From: Hypsibius dujardini
Taxonomy: Eukaryota > Tardigrada > Eutardigrada > Parachela > Hypsibiidae
Assembly: GCA_001579985.1 (NCBI GenBank)
Contig: LRSR01007913.1
Coordinates: 163,594-227,593 of the forward strand
Direction of reading: 5' to 3'
DNA: 64,000 nt
The translations under genes and the position numbers were made by a program. Of the stretch, positions 1 through 17,700 are shown piece by piece. The stretch's first letter is position 1. The number at the start of each line of letters is the position of its first letter. Below the pieces are notes generated by a model. The model did not search any database. It was not told the origin of the DNA and saw only the letters and a program-made list of their open reading frames with translations.

Positions 1-247
1 TGCCCACAAATACTCTTCAACACATTGGTTGGCATTTGGATCCTAACCCCCAAATATTTTTTACTAGCTTATGTTCATACAATTTTTCCGTCAAAACATA
101 TATTATTTACCCTTCGACGAAAAATCTAACTAAACAGAACAGCCCCATACCCCCAAACCTCATATCGTGCTAACAAATTCAATAGGAGGGAGATAGCAAG
201 AGAAATATCAACCGAACTGAAAACGTAAGCAAAGAAGGGCATCCCCC
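1..247. other. 3' flank of CTP synthase
   Basis: AT-rich sequence beyond the CTP synthase stop codon. On the minus strand this is the expected 3' UTR and downstream flank. I see no coding potential or clear polyadenylation signal that I would commit to. Confidence 0.5.
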
Positions 248-4182
<3,935 letters not shown>

Positions 4183-4689
4183 GATGTACGCTTCCAGGAA
4201 AGAAATTGATAAAAACTGCCGGAAAAGATTTTGCTGTGACAGTGAAAAAAAAACACATGAAGAACTTCAACGGAGAACTCAAAAGACCAAGTGACGAAAT
4301 CACAGGGAAATAAAAATGTGAATGAAAACCGCATCATTGTGCAGAGCGCGCCAATAAACAGACAGTGTGCACACTGCGCCGGTGTGTATGCGCGTGCAGA
4401 GCGCAATGCACATCCTTTCTCTATGAGACCCAGGGGTTAATTTTCGAGCATACCCACTTAGTTTACAGCTGTGCCCTTTTCAAAGACCGGGCTGAAATAT
4501 CCGCTTTGAAATAGTTCTAATCAATCAAGCAAATGTTCGTTCCGGAATTACTTTTTTTTTTTAATTCTCAGGCTTGTAATTACTTTTTGCCTTTGTCTGG
4601 AAATGCTTTCTGACTGAGAATTCTAGCCTGAATTTATTTTTGGTGTAACATTTTCCGGAATCTTGAACATTTTGTGTGTTTGTGTGTGT
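4183..4689. promoter_or_regulatory. head-to-head CTPS/KANSL3 intergenic region
   Basis: The 507 bp between the start codons of two divergently transcribed housekeeping genes must hold both 5' UTRs and promoters, so a shared bidirectional promoter is likely. No clear TATA box was found. A (TG)n run precedes the KANSL3 start at about 4672-4689. The role is inferred from gene arrangement only. Confidence 0.5.
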
Positions 4690-7600
4690 ATGGACAAGAT
4701 GGAGGTCGATGAATCCCAAGAGGAAGGTTTGATCGGGGAAACGGTCAATTATGTCGAGGACTGTGACACGGAAATGTCAGAGGAGATTATGCCGGGCGTC
4801 GCGGAGAGCAGTCGGCGCACGCGGACAACCTCCGCCACCTACACTTTTCCCGACCCGGAACAGCCTTCGAGGAATTTAGTGCTGGAATTCCCCGTACCAA
4901 AGATTGCTGACCCTGTCGCAGCTGGTAAATGGAGATTTTTTGTTTTTGAAAGAGAAACTTTGTTTCAGATGCTTTTGGTTGTTTCAGTTGGCAAAACGGA
5001 TGTGAATTCCGGCAGAGAGAAATCGAGGGAAGAAGTGCCCAGTAAGCGGTGCTAATCAATCAATCAAGCAATAGGAAACTGTTGTTGAGTGTTCACAATG
5101 AAGCGTACTTGACTAATTTATCAATCAACCGACGACAATCCTGTTTCAGTGTAACCCTGATTTCGTTTCTTTAGGTTTTTTATCTAAATGTCTCGTACAA
5201 TAATTTAATACGACTAAATTTATTAAAATACTTTGGCAGACGCTGTAATTTTGACTGTTTGTGAGGTTAAAAAAAGCTGTAATTTTGACTGTTTGTGAGG
5301 TTTTTTTATGTTCTTGAACAGAGTTTCCTTCGGACATGAACATAACTGGTCAGACAGACACAGAAAGCATTGCGACAGTCTCGGAATCGGCCAGCCAGGA
5401 CATGGAGATATCCGACAGTCAATCGACCAATCAAGCGATTGACACTGTGGAGGAGCACTCTTCCTTCTCCAGCAGCCCCTGGTTCTCCTACATGGAGCAG
5501 CGGACCATGCAGAGCAGCTACCCGCCGCAGCACGCCTTTCTTGCACGCCAGCATGCTCTTTTCCGGACCCTCAGCGATGACCATGCTTATGGTCAGCATC
5601 AGGAAGCGATACCTGGGGAAGCGAAACCAGCATCCCTGTTCATCCGTTCTAAAAAAACGCTCTTCTTCGGGAACAATGGATTTAATACCGTTGCTGGCGG
5701 GTATGATTTTTTTAATATTTTTATTTGTTTCCTTGGTTCTACTAAAAAATTGGAAATAAACGATATCATTTTTGTTTAGGATTGGATGGGAAAATTAGTT
5801 CTTTTTTTATTTAGACAAAAGTTCGTAATATTTATATATTTGGAATATATTAATTTGCAGCTAATACTCTGAAAAATCATTTTATATTAAACTGGAGCAG
5901 GGTAATTTATGTCAAGTTTTTTAGATCATGTTTTTCGATGCAACAAATGCGATTGTTGCTGATTATAACGGCTGAATTTGCTTCCAGGGACTGGACAGTG
6001 GACAATGACCCGGAAAATGTGGTTATTGACGTCGTGACCGATCCGAACGAGGAGCGGATGGACGAGTCGCAGCCGCCATACAATCGAGCAAAGGCGTTTG
6101 CTGCGATGAACGAAGTGGAGAAGTTTATGCTGCAGATGCGCGGTCCTATGGAGGAGTTGTTGGGCAGTAAGGATGGGAAAGTTGATGAAGATCCTCTAGT
6201 CAAGACTTATACAAAGTATGTACGATATTGCTTTGTTCTTGTGAGGATATCAGGCAGATAGATAGACAAACAGTCAATCAGTCGGTCAGTCAGTCAGTCA
6301 CGTACATAGGCAACGATGCCGGATCTAAATGTAATAGAAATACTGTTTGGTGTTTATTGTTCAATCAAATGTTCAAACATGAAATCCCATTTCTTCCTAT
6401 TTAGGCGTGGAACGTGGACTTCGCGACAACGTAATCTCTTCGACGCCGCGGTGAAAATTCTTCAAACCGAACGTCACGTCCGCTTGGCTTCAGTGGGTGT
6501 GCGTGCCGATTGTTCTTCCCTGCGCTGTTGAACAGTTTCATGACGAATTGGATTACCCTAGCGCGGTCGCTTTGTTTGCAGATGGTGGACGAGCCCATCA
6601 TCCGGCGATTAAGTCTGGATAAGGCTGCAGCCCGATTCCGGCGGCTGATGGCCGGCGTCGAATGGAACGGACGCCTTGTCTATTGGCTCCACGCGACTTT
6701 GTCGGAGGGCTTGAACTACCAGATGCTCGCGATTTACATTGAAATCCTTCAGACACTGAAACCAAAGGTATGTCAGTTTATTGGTGTGTCTGTATAATTG
6801 TCTGTGTATCTGCCTAACTGTTTGTCTGATTAGCTACATTTTTTTGTGCCTATTTAGCGAACTGTCTATCTGTCTACTTAACTATGAGTCACTCCATATT
6901 TTGTTTAGCCACTTTGTTTCGTCCAGTTCTCTGCCTGTCAGTCTGTCTGTCTTGGGGTATAAACTTCGTTAGTGATTAGAAAATAAAGTCCCTACTCCTT
7001 CCTTCCTGTAGATTCCGGAGCTGGTCAATAGTCTCATGAACTACTTGGTGCCGCCGGCAACAGCTCCCGGTGGAAATGCGGACGGCCTGCTTTCTCTCAT
7101 GGATACTCCTTGGGATCCCATTGGAAAAAGCATTTATCGATTTGACAAGGTTGGCTTCGTCAGTTTGTTCGTTGTCAGTCTGTACAAGTCATATCTGTTG
7201 TGTATTCGCTTAACCAATTTTATTTTCTGGTGCATCTCATAGGCGTCAATCAAATTGCCGAAGAATCCCATCATTGTGGTCGCACCTCATCCCTACGCTC
7301 AAGGCCAGGAGAATCTCGCACATTCCCGTGTCGATTGCATTGTCAAATTCCTAACTCGACTCGGTACGGTGGTGCAAGTGGACGGCGGGTCCAGTGACGA
7401 GTTAACGCCCTCCGATCTCTACAAGAGCATGCTAGTCACCACTAGAGACACCCTGGTCGAGGTACAGTCCCTGTTGGTAGTAATTAAATTATGGGATTTT
7501 TTGGATTGCTCTTATTACTATAGTAGCTTTTCCTTGTATAGCTTCGAAAAATCCACTCAGATCGGCCCCTGGTCCTTATCGGTCTCGGAATTGGATCGAT

Positions 7601-9500
7601 GGTTGCTTGCCAGGCTTCTCTACTGGAGCCGTGCGCTGCCATTGTCTGTTTTGGTTTTCCGCTGAAAACCCCTCGCGGCATCCATGGGGTACGGGTCTTG
7701 TGCTGCAGCTAACAATAAGTTATGCATTCAGATCGATGGCTCGCCAGACAGACAATCAGGCAGCAGTAAGAGGGTCAGATATGCGAACAGTCAGATAGAC
7801 AAATTGTGAGATGGACAAACATACGAACAAAGTTATGAATAGATCCATAGACAGACAAGTAGGCAGACAGACAAACATACAGGTAGACAGCCAGACAAAA
7901 TACAAGCACACCTGTGAGCACAGGCACAAAGACAAATAATGTACAGTCGTACGTGCATGTATGCGGGCAAGAGAGTCAAAGTCAAGTCATGCTACGAGGC
8001 AGACAGACAACTTATTTTGGTTGAATGTCTGTGGTATCCTGTAGGACTACGGGGATCCTTTACTGAAACTCGACGCTGCAGTACAGTTCATTCTCGGTAT
8101 GGATGCTGGAAACTGTCCCCACGCTGAGTTCCACGACTTTTGGGAAAAGCTGAACTGCGATACGGAGGTGGTCTGGTCGGCCGGCTGTGATGACTACCTA
8201 CGGATGGGCTCATCGGCCAAGATGTCGCTCAAAATGACCCAGTCGATGGTGGATCGTTGCTTTCTGGTATTAAACTCAGCCATTTCCAACTTACGTGATC
8301 CTGTTCGGCCTCTTCAACCTGTTGTACGCGGGTCTAGTAACTGATAAGATTGTTTCTTGTCGGATACAGGAAACTATGATTCAATTCCTGCAGCAGGCCC
8401 TGTTGAAGGAAAGGATTCGCCGAGTGGAACCGATTTTACCGGAGATCTCGAAGAAGAGGAAGGCCAAAGAAAAGTCAGCGACTCCTGCGAAAACGCCCTC
8501 GAAGAAGGCCAAGAATTGGCAGCAACAGAGTCCGGAGATAGGTGACAAGTACAGCAAACGGGTAGGTGATTTCTTTTTGAATTAGCGAGAAGACAGCCAT
8601 GCTGTTGTTCGCAGGGATACGTAAACAAACTGACTGAGACGCGGCTGGGCAAGTAACTCAGGGAGGCAATCAGATTTACAACATATGGACAGACAGACAG
8701 GGAGACATATCCAAAGACGGTTGGATGGCCGGACCGTTTAGACAAGTAGAGAGATAGAGAGGCAGGCATCAGGCGGCCTGATATCCGCCGAGACTGGGAA
8801 ACCAGACACACAAAGTAGAAATCCAAGTAATCATTTGAAACAAGCCGGTGATATTTGTTTTGCTATTACACAGTGCGATCTGCTTCTGTCAGAAAGCACA
8901 ACCTCTTCACAGGAGATGTCCAACGGCGGCGGTAGTCAATCCTCCTCCGACACTATTCCCGGCGAACTGCCTGTCTCGTCTGAACCGGAGGAGATTCCGA
9001 ACTCCGCTGCTGTGGAAGGCATTCTGATGCCGGGATCCATTCCTCTTCATCCGGTGGAGTCATGTCAAGACACCCCCGCCCTATCTGAGTCCGCTACTCC
9101 TCCATCCTCGGCGATACCGACTGCGGGGATGAACAACGAGCATTCCACCTTATCGATCCACTTCACCACGACGACGATGCAGGACACCCGTCGATGGCCG
9201 GACGTGGTGGAGTCCCAACGGCGCTATTATGAGAATACCAATCGCACGCTCTGGTCATCCACCATTAGCAGCAGCAGCTCTTCGAACCTCCCTTCTACGG
9301 GCAGTGTTCCAGGCCGGCCGGCCACTCCGGCCCGCTTGTCGGTCATTGCTCACACTAACACACCGCCACGGTTGCCGTCCGGACCGTCCTCACCGCAGCA
9401 GCTGCGTCCGGCGTCGCCGCTGCCTCCCGCGGTATTAGACGCCACGACCTCCTTTTTGCCCACATCCACGTCCAATTTCCAGCGTGGTTTTTCCCATTGA
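4690..9500 (+). CDS. KANSL3: KAT8 regulatory NSL complex subunit 3, 11 exons, 886 aa
   Basis: Subunit of the non-specific lethal (NSL) complex, which directs the MOF/KAT8 histone acetyltransferase to promoters; nuclear. Exons: 4690-4924, 5322-5700, 5988-6215, 6405-6492, 6582-6767, 7012-7149, 7243-7461, 7542-7688, 8045-8266, 8370-8561, 8874-9500. They join to 887 codons including the stop; human KANSL3 has about 904 residues. Recognised from the segment around EPIIRRLSLDKAAARF, the alpha/beta-hydrolase-like fold with RPLVLIGLGIGSMVACQ (about residues 499-514), and the conserved MTQSMVDRC near residues 603-611. The elbow reads GLGIG, without a nucleophilic Ser, so it is probably a non-catalytic fold. 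The last exon is a Ser/Pro/Thr-rich, disordered tail. A second in-frame ATG lies at 4699. The exon 4 donor (after 6492) is GTGGGT, chosen because it keeps the frame. Confidence 0.92.
5242..5302 (+). repeat. 27 bp direct repeat next to the KANSL3 exon 2 acceptor
   Basis: GCTGTAATTTTGACTGTTTG plus GTGAGGT occurs twice (5242-5268 and 5276-5302), separated by a short A-rich spacer, ending about 20 bp before the exon 2 acceptor. The copies look identical, so the duplication is recent. Confidence 0.85.
6780..6960 (+). repeat. TCTG-type tract in a KANSL3 intron
   Basis: The intron between KANSL3 exons 5 and 6 (6768-7011) consists largely of diverged GTCTGTCTGTC units. In-frame translations here (Cys/Leu/Ser-rich) are spurious. 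Confidence 0.75.
7735..8010 (+). repeat. CAGA-type tract in a KANSL3 intron
   Basis: Diverged CAGACAGACAAACA units fill much of the 356 bp intron between exons 8 and 9. A related tract lies at 8675-8830 in the last intron. Confidence 0.75.
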
Positions 9501-9623
9501 ATTTTGCACAATTTTTGTTGTTGATTCGCGTTAAGAAGGCTTTTATGGACAGTCGACGCTACACATTTTTTCTCCGTCATTGTAACTGAGTTTTTACATT
9601 GGTTTTTTTTCTAGCTGGAAGGG

Positions 9624-9629
9624 AATAAA
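9624..9629 (+). terminator. KANSL3 polyadenylation signal
   Basis: AATAAA lies 124 bp after the KANSL3 stop codon, in a plausible 3' UTR position. It is the first canonical signal downstream. Confidence 0.6.
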
Positions 9630-11411
9630 ATTATCGCAGTTGAACACAGCGCCAGTTTTTTTGAACTCAAGCAAACAGACATATAGAAAGGCAAACAGAC
9701 CGAAGGACAAACAGATAGACAGACAGAAATATGGATAGACCGACATAGAGAGATTTACAGAGACAGACAACGATAATTTTTCCAGGCCCATTTCAACCTG
9801 ATGCCTAACGCATCACCATTACGTCCTAACTCACTGTCTCTGACTGTCTATCTGTCTGTCTCCCCTTCGATCAAATATTCATTACTTGGGCAGTTACCTT
9901 TTCGTGTACGCAATGGGCAGCTAGTAATGATTAACTAATGTTAACCAAACAAAGTGAGCAAACTCGAACTTGACATTGATTTGGATGAAATACGTTCCCG
10001 TAAAGTCATAACTGAGAGCGATACGAGTTTCTCGTCCGATAAACTGTACATGTCATATCCATCCCCGTTAAGTGTCCGATCATGTAACAACATATCCAGG
10101 CAGAAAGGCAAGTCTACATGCAATGACATCACTGCAAACAGATCATCACTCCGGTAGTCCGGGTTGCAATACAGCGAAAAGCGATCCTTTGCAAACTGAC
10201 GATCAACCTGGTTCTGGATCGGCGCTATTAAACTTATGTTCACTGACCGGCACTCACACTCGCACACTGTTCCATTTCTTTACATTAGGGCGGGTCCGCC
10301 GGTGGACATCGCAGAGCACAATACCACTGCATGTGTGTGTCGGCGGCCTTCAATAATCTCTTGTCTTAATATCAATTTCGTCAAGTGCCATATAAAATCT
10401 ATCCAGCATGAACAGTTCTGTTGGCCTTAACCACGCCTATTGAAACAGGAGTTTTCAGCTGTTGTTTCAGCTGTTGTTTCATAAGGCATAAGGATTCATG
10501 AGGTTACTTGTAAATTCGCCGGGTCCGCGCGGTAAATGTTTTTGAAGAAATCACGAATTTATTAATTCAGTTCATGAGATTCTAGATCCCATATCCTTTT
10601 TCATGTCGAGTGTAAATAAGCTGTAATATTTCTTCGGCTTTCAAGCCTGCATGTACTGTCCTGTCTGTGTGTCTATGTGTCTGTGTGTCTGTCTGCATGT
10701 CTTTTTATCTGCCTTTCTGTCTGACAAACATTCGGCGAGCGAAAGGATCATCGGCCTGGTGCCCGAACTTTGCCAGACACGACAATGATATAAACAAAGT
10801 GATCATGGGGCAATCGGTCAAGTGGCCCGTGCAATAGGTTTTTGCGCCTTCCATTGTTTACATTTTTTTCCCCTTCTTGATAGACTTCTCCGTCGACAGG
10901 CAGACAGAAAAGTAAGCCGGTAATTTATAATCGCCCCGGTACTCGCCATCTCTTTATACACCAAAAACAGTAACGTCTCCAGCCGTGCTGTCTTGAGAGC
11001 TCAGCAGTTCAACGTACCTCTCGTCTTATAGTCCTCCGCTACAATAAATGCCTCGCAGTCTCAACCCTCATTACCAACCTGTGTGTTGCACCATATAATA
11101 ATATTCCAAGTTCAAGTCACTGTGCATCCTATAATCCCTAGCGTCGTCGTCGTCGTCAGGGTACCCTCACCGACAACTCACTTTACCATGATGAGGGTTC
11201 CCCACGGATGGTGATGGTGTTGAGGAGCCACTTTCAATCCGCTCTCTCTCTCCACGGCTCATACCTCTCAAGATGTGATTGTCACTTTTTCTCTCCCCCT
11301 GAGCTCTCTTGAGAATCATCTCGGTCCACACACTCTCGGTGGTATATACCGTTGTATCATCTTTAGGCACATCGCTTGACCGCGCGGCTCATTCCCACCT
11401 CCCGACGCAAA

Positions 11412-11715
11412 CCAATCGGATTATCATACCTCTCTCTTTACTTCTTTTTAATCAATTCCTCCTTCTAGATTAATCAGAAATTCCAAATCTTGCAGCTTCT
11501 TTTCATAATTTTTTGCCGCCATTTGTCTGCAAAGAAAGTGGTCCCTACACCTTGCCTCTACCGAAGGCACCAATCGGATTATCATATCTTTTTGGTTTAT
11601 TTTTTTCCCTTCTCCTTGCGGACTGATGAGAGAATTTTAATTCTGACAATATTTCATAAATTTTGCCTCTGTTGATCAATAAAGACATCCCTGGACCTTG
11701 TCTGTGAAGCGGGTG
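11412..11715 (+). repeat. diverged ~155 bp tandem duplication upstream of peroxidase 1
   Basis: Two units start with ACCAATCGGATTATCATA (about 11412 and 11569). They share a TTTCATAATTTT(T)GCC block and end with similar CCCTACACCTTGCCTCT and CCCTGGACCTTGTCTGT segments. The second copy ends a few bases before the start codon at 11720, so both lie in the 5' UTR or proximal promoter. Confidence 0.75.
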
Positions 11716-11719
11716 GACC

Positions 11720-14700
11720 ATGAAACGCCGGAAGCTCCCACCCTGCCACGCCGGCGTCTTCGTTCTGCTCTTTCTCGTCGACGGAGTAACTCTCCCTAGT
11801 TTTGCTCAAATGCCCTTGCAATCCACAGACATCCCCCCGTCGGGGATAAGGTTAACGAGTACGGGTCGGCCCCCGGCTGGGAACACCCAATACTTTGCTA
11901 TCCTCTCACGGACCTCCAAGTCACCCATTTCGAATGAAAAAAAGAGAAGCACGACGACAAAATTGCCGAATTTACGTATGAATTCGTCAAGGTCTAATTC
12001 CGGCTCCATTGATGGAGGAGTGAGGAAATTTGAACCGACCTTTTCGGCGGCGGCGAAGCCGAGTCTCTTGAAGATTCGCGCATTTCCGGAGGACTTCGCC
12101 GCAAATGGGCATGCCTCGATGGAGGGGAATATGGTGATGCAGCCACAGCCGATTATTATGCCGTTGGGGAGTGTAAGGTCCTCCTCCGTAGTGAAGGACT
12201 CCTCCTTCGAGGTACCTTTGGGTGGGATTGGAATTAGCGTCAACGGTGGCGCGGCCATCGGGATGGGATTGAGTGCAGCTGGATCAGTGAACTACGTGAC
12301 GGTGGATGCTAACAGTAATGTCCCGCAAGTGGCGTACCAGTCAGCGGGCTCGCAATCCTACATGAAAAGGTCAGGAAAGAGGGTGTGAAACGACAGTTTG
12401 ATACTTGGATTGACATGTACTAGACAACTTAAATAGCCATTAATATATTTATCTTCTCTTTCTATAGCAAAACCGATTTCACTGATTCCGAAATTTCTCA
12501 GAACATTTATTTTATTTTTCTTTAATTTCGTTTCATTTGCTGGGGATGGTATAAAATGCACATTTGATTTGATTTGGTTTAATTTTGATTTTGATTTGAT
12601 TTTGTAAGTCACTTGATCATTTGGTTTTCATTTGACGCGACTGTAAAAAATTTCTCACTATTTTTTGGCACCTTTTTCTTGCGTAGTTGTACAGTGCTCT
12701 CCATACAAAGTTTATGAAAACGTTTTGTTTAAAGTATTTGTGAGAATGTCAAGTATGCCCATTAACATTAATCGAAAAAATAGGTAAATACAGTACAATC
12801 AATGTACATTGATTTCTTTTCACGTCACTCTTCCGCCCTTTTTGCCTAATAAAACAGAAATCAAATTTCAAACACGGTCGCGCATCCGACAATACTTTCA
12901 ATTTTTTTTCATTAATATATAAATTTTATGTTGACAAAGATTTTTTGGTGCCAGTTAGCAGTTAAATTTCAGAGGGTGTTTGAAAAAAATGTATCGCAAA
13001 TTTCAATTTAATTGGCAATCCCATTGTTAACATAGTAGCTTTGGTTCAAAAGTTCGATGATGAATTTGTATTTGTGCCGGCAGGTTTGACCCAACGTTTG
13101 CACGTCCATTCAAACTGACAAGAAACTAGGGATTTATATCATTTTTGGAGGAAACTGGACTTCAAAGTCAAATCAAAATCAAATGAATTTCAAATAAAAA
13201 ACGAGCTCGATTTGATTTGATTTGAGTTTGAAACACTTGGCACTTGATGCTATTTCTTCATTTTTAATGCTTTTAAATAATTTAAAAAATAAAGAATCCT
13301 AGCAAGATTTGTGTGCTTGTTAGAAATGTAGATGTCCATTGTTTTGTGAGTAGCACACTATAACAGAGCCATAAGGACGCTACAAATTCATTACACTTGA
13401 GTTGATAAATGTTCTCTCGATATACAGATACCCTCATGCCCATCGTTCCCCGGTAGAACTACCTCCGCTCCAGCCGGCGGAACTGAAACAACGCGCCGGG
13501 CTCGCCCTGGAAAGGGTCGATCAACTGTTCAACCGAATCGAACCGGAAATCCTGAAACACTGTACGGGTCCCCATGCGTGTCCAACGAACTTTCGGATTG
13601 GGCTGTTTCAATTTACATGTTTTTTGTTCGTCTATTTCGTCGCTCATTGTATTGATTTTCCCACAGCCAGCAAAACAAACGCGTCAACCTCGCTGCACTC
13701 CACCGTTGGCCGGTCAAACACCCGCGCCAAGCTGCTCTCCCGGTCCGCGCTCATCGCGCTGGACATCTCCAAAGGCCTCGCTCAAGAGTAAGAATAATGT
13801 GTAGGGCCTTCCCTTTCTTGTTGGGTCTCTCTCTTCTAAAGAGCGGATTGATTTGACAGCTGAGTGCATGATGCATGCAGTGAAATACGCTGTGCACAAT
13901 AATTAAGTTTTAATAGCTTATTAACACTAGCAGATCGCACAGTACGAACAATACAAAATAGCACTCAGCACAAAATAAATAACTTTTATTTCCTCATGCG
14001 ACTATTTTTATGATTAATTTCGACCAATTATGGCACACCTAAATTGTGTTAAATATGAGAAAAGTACAACCAGTACCGGTTAATTATACGGCCGAAACGA
14101 GGTTGAAGCAACCGGGCTCATTTTGTGTTTAAAAATTACATCATCATGTACGGGTGTGATTCCTGTTGACCCGTGCGGTCATCCGTCCGTATTTGCATGG
14201 ATGCCAGGTCGAGCGCGAATGGAGGTGGTGTGCTTTGTGTTGTAAAGAGGGTACTTTGTATATTGATATGTCTTTTTTGTTTTGTTTTGTCTTGTTTAGC
14301 TACCACTTATCCCGTGAGCAGCTACAGTACGGCCTGCCGCAGCTCAACATTTACTCCACCGTCCTTGGGGATGTTTGCGTGGCGCCGCCCGTTGCGCCGT
14401 GCTCCTGCAAGCCCGGCAAGTTCCGGGAGATTGACGGGTTCTGCAACAACCCCTACCATCCGGAATGGGGCCGCTCCTTCACCCCCTTTCAGCGTTTCCT
14501 CCCGCCGCTCTACGAAGACGGTCAGTCCAGATATGCTGATAGAGAAACCAAATGAATTTCGCAATATATTTATAAAAATTATGTATACTTTCAAAAATAT
14601 ATTGGAAAAGTTATATTACAAAAATATATATGAGAAAATTATATTACAAAACTGTATGGGAAAAATTATGTATACTTACAAAAAATATATTTTAGAAATA

Positions 14701-17700
14701 TGTTATAGAAAGTATCAAATTAAAAAAAATAAAAAATTTAAAAAACCCGAAATTAGAAGTCACTGGTCTAAGGTAGCGGTTTCTCGATGATCATTTTCCT
14801 AGTACCACACGTCTGCAGTAATAATTCCTTCGGTTGTTTTATTTCATTACCAATACTAGTATCAAATGCTCAAGTCATTGTGTCTTCTGGTGTTGAAAAT
14901 TGCGAATAAACTGTCTAAATGAATATGGATGGCCACTGATTCCTAGACGATCTGGGTGAATGAGCAAACATCAAAGTATTCCAAAAGCTACTACTTGCTA
15001 GACTAGTCTTTTTAATGTATTTCACTTTGAATAAATAAATAAATTTAAATCCAGCGCCAATGTTTATTTAAATAAAAAACTTACTTTATTCAAAGAAAAG
15101 CCACATTTTCAGCACTTGAAACAATATTTTAAATAAAATATCCTAATATTCAAAGTAGATTTCCTGAGTTTAAATGCATTGTACGAGTAGTTTTTAAATA
15201 TCGATTTCTCTGAGTGTGAATTTAAATAAAATATGAATTTATATACTATTTAAAATGAAAAGTCGCATGAATTGAAGTATCATTGAATTACATTTTAATA
15301 ACACTGCTAGACCTGCACTCACACACATCCCTGACAGTGGAATATGTTTTTTATGTTTAGGAATCGAAGCGCCACGAGCCCACTCCATAACGGGTAATGT
15401 TCTGCCGAGCGCTCGTCTAGTCTCGTCTGTCTTGCACCCGGACGTCGATCGGCCTCACTGTCACTACACCTTACTTTTGATGCACTTTGGCCAGGTACGC
15501 CTTAAGCTTACGCATCTCTCCCCATGCCGGGACTCAAGCATCTCATGATACGGCTTACTTGATACGAGGTATGAGGGAAGGGCCCTGGAATGGGCCACCG
15601 GGCGGCAGGGGGCGCGCTGTCGCAAATTAATAGAAAACAGATGAGTCACCGCAGTCAGCGACCTCTATAGTGAACTTTTTTCAACCTGACCAATCAAGTT
15701 CGTTTTCTAAACATCTTCCCACAACTTTTTTTCATATCTGATAAGCGTTTCACCGGGTTATTAATTATTTTCTGTCGTTTAGGATCTTAGTGATAGCCAA
15801 AACTTTTGTGGAAGTTGTGATTCCAGGGTGGCCCATTCCAGGGTACGAGAAAAACAAGTGGCCCATTCCAGTTCCCTTACCTCATACTTTCAAAGTTGTA
15901 AACAAATACTTTGAACTAAATACCTAAATACAATAAACTAAATAACTCAAATTTGAGACACTTATCGAAAACCTATTGAAAATGGAAATAAATTTTTGTT
16001 ATTCTTAAGGGGCACCCGGCGTTTTGTTTTAAGTTTGAAATCCATGACAGGCTGCTGAATGCGTTAGCACGGAATATAGATTCGCAACTCCACTCACTAT
16101 TTGCTATCAAACTATCCTCAATTTACAAACTTTTTCGTTTCCATTGTGTTTCAAAAAACCTGCTCCTTTTCTCCCATTTGGACATTCTTCTGAAAATTTT
16201 ACTAGACTAATTTTGTCATATATACTACGTATTGGACAGTTTCGATAGGTATGCGGATTCGTTACACCTAAAAAGCAGCGTTTCTGTCTACAGTATCTAC
16301 CGGTAGTCACAAAGCAAAAGTGAAAAAACTCGGCGACACAATTTTATCCCATCCCAAAATGAGAAATTTGCGAAGGTTTCTGGTAATTTCTATCTCGCTA
16401 GACTGGATAAACTACAAAGCTGAGTTTTGAGTGTGAACAATTTTTACTATTAGAAAATTATCCAAAAAGTCCAAACTTTAATTAATCCAACGAAATTAGT
16501 CTAATAAAGTTGTCAAAAAAATGTCCAAATGGGATAAGGAGACCGGCTTGCCATAAAACAAGAATAAAATCATAAAAAAATTAATTTTTTCAAGTAAATA
16601 AAATGATAATAATTCAGAAAATAACGGTAACTGAGAAATAATTTGACTCTTCAGTTCATGGATCACGACATCAACCACACCCCAGCGACCACCTTGACCG
16701 GGTACGGCAAAGCCGCCAACATCCAGTGCTGCGATGTGCCGTACGGGCTCCCGGCCCACCCGGCCTGCTTCCCCATTGAGATACCATACAGCGACCCCTA
16801 CTATTCCAAATACAGCCTCAAGTGTATGAATTTTGTGAGGTCAGAAGCAGCGCCCCAGCCGGGCTGCTCGTTGGGTCCGCGGGAGCAGCTGAATCAACTG
16901 ACCAGCTATTTGGACGCCAGTCAGATTTACGGCAACACATACGAAGATATGAAGAATATCCGGTCGTATCAGTATGGGCGATTACGGACCGTCTTTGTGG
17001 ATTACTGCCACAAGGATGTGCTGCCGCCGGATCTGGAGACCTCTGACTGCCCCGGGGCGAACGCCACGTTGCCATGCTTCCGCGCGGGAGACAGTCGTGT
17101 CAATGAGAATACAGGTCAGGGCGAGGGATTTATATTCCGACGCTTCTTTAGATGATTTTGTTTTGATTTAAACTGCAGACTATTTAACTATTAATTATTG
17201 GGTGCCACCATAGTCCCTCCTATGCACCCCCTGCACTATTTTTACCCCCTTTTCCCAAATAATGTAACCTTTATTTTAGTTTAATTTAGTTTGTTAACGT
17301 TAGTTAATTAAATTTCATATGAGATGGACATCTCAGGTTATTAGAAATCTCAGCTGGAAGTGCCAATTTATTAGGGATGCCATTCCAATCGACTTTAATT
17401 TAGATTAAGCATTTGCTCGGCGAGCAAATGCTTAAATCGCTTAAAAAATGCTTAAATCGCTTATTGAGACAAAAACCTTTACTACAGTTTAGAATTTGTA
17501 AAATAAAATAGAGAAAAAAATATTTTGGTGATTATCATTTTATTGTTCGCTAGTTATCCAATTTTAAGAGTTTAGGGTCTTTTGGTAATTAAAATATTTT
17601 CCCTAGTTTTAGTCGAAATTAGGTCACTAATTCTAGTTGTTTCGTTTAAGCTTTTTCCATTTAAATTTAGAAACTAAAACTTTTTAGTTTAAACTAGTTT

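Larger units (their letters stand above)
9501..11719. other. intergenic region between KANSL3 and peroxidase 1
   Basis: Contains the KANSL3 3' UTR, CAGA tracts (about 9670-9770 and 9840-9860), a TCTG stretch (about 10660-10720), a GTTTCAGCTGTT direct repeat near 10450-10480, and a (CGT)n run near 11142-11157. The last ~310 bp form a diverged tandem duplication (listed separately). Overlapping reading frames at 9941-10430 show no family signature, and I do not call a gene. Confidence 0.6.

Noticed and set aside
9941-10430. Overlapping open frames of 64-108 codons on both strands
   Set aside because: No family motif, no convincing splice partners, and they overlap each other in several frames; CAGA-derived sequence lies nearby.
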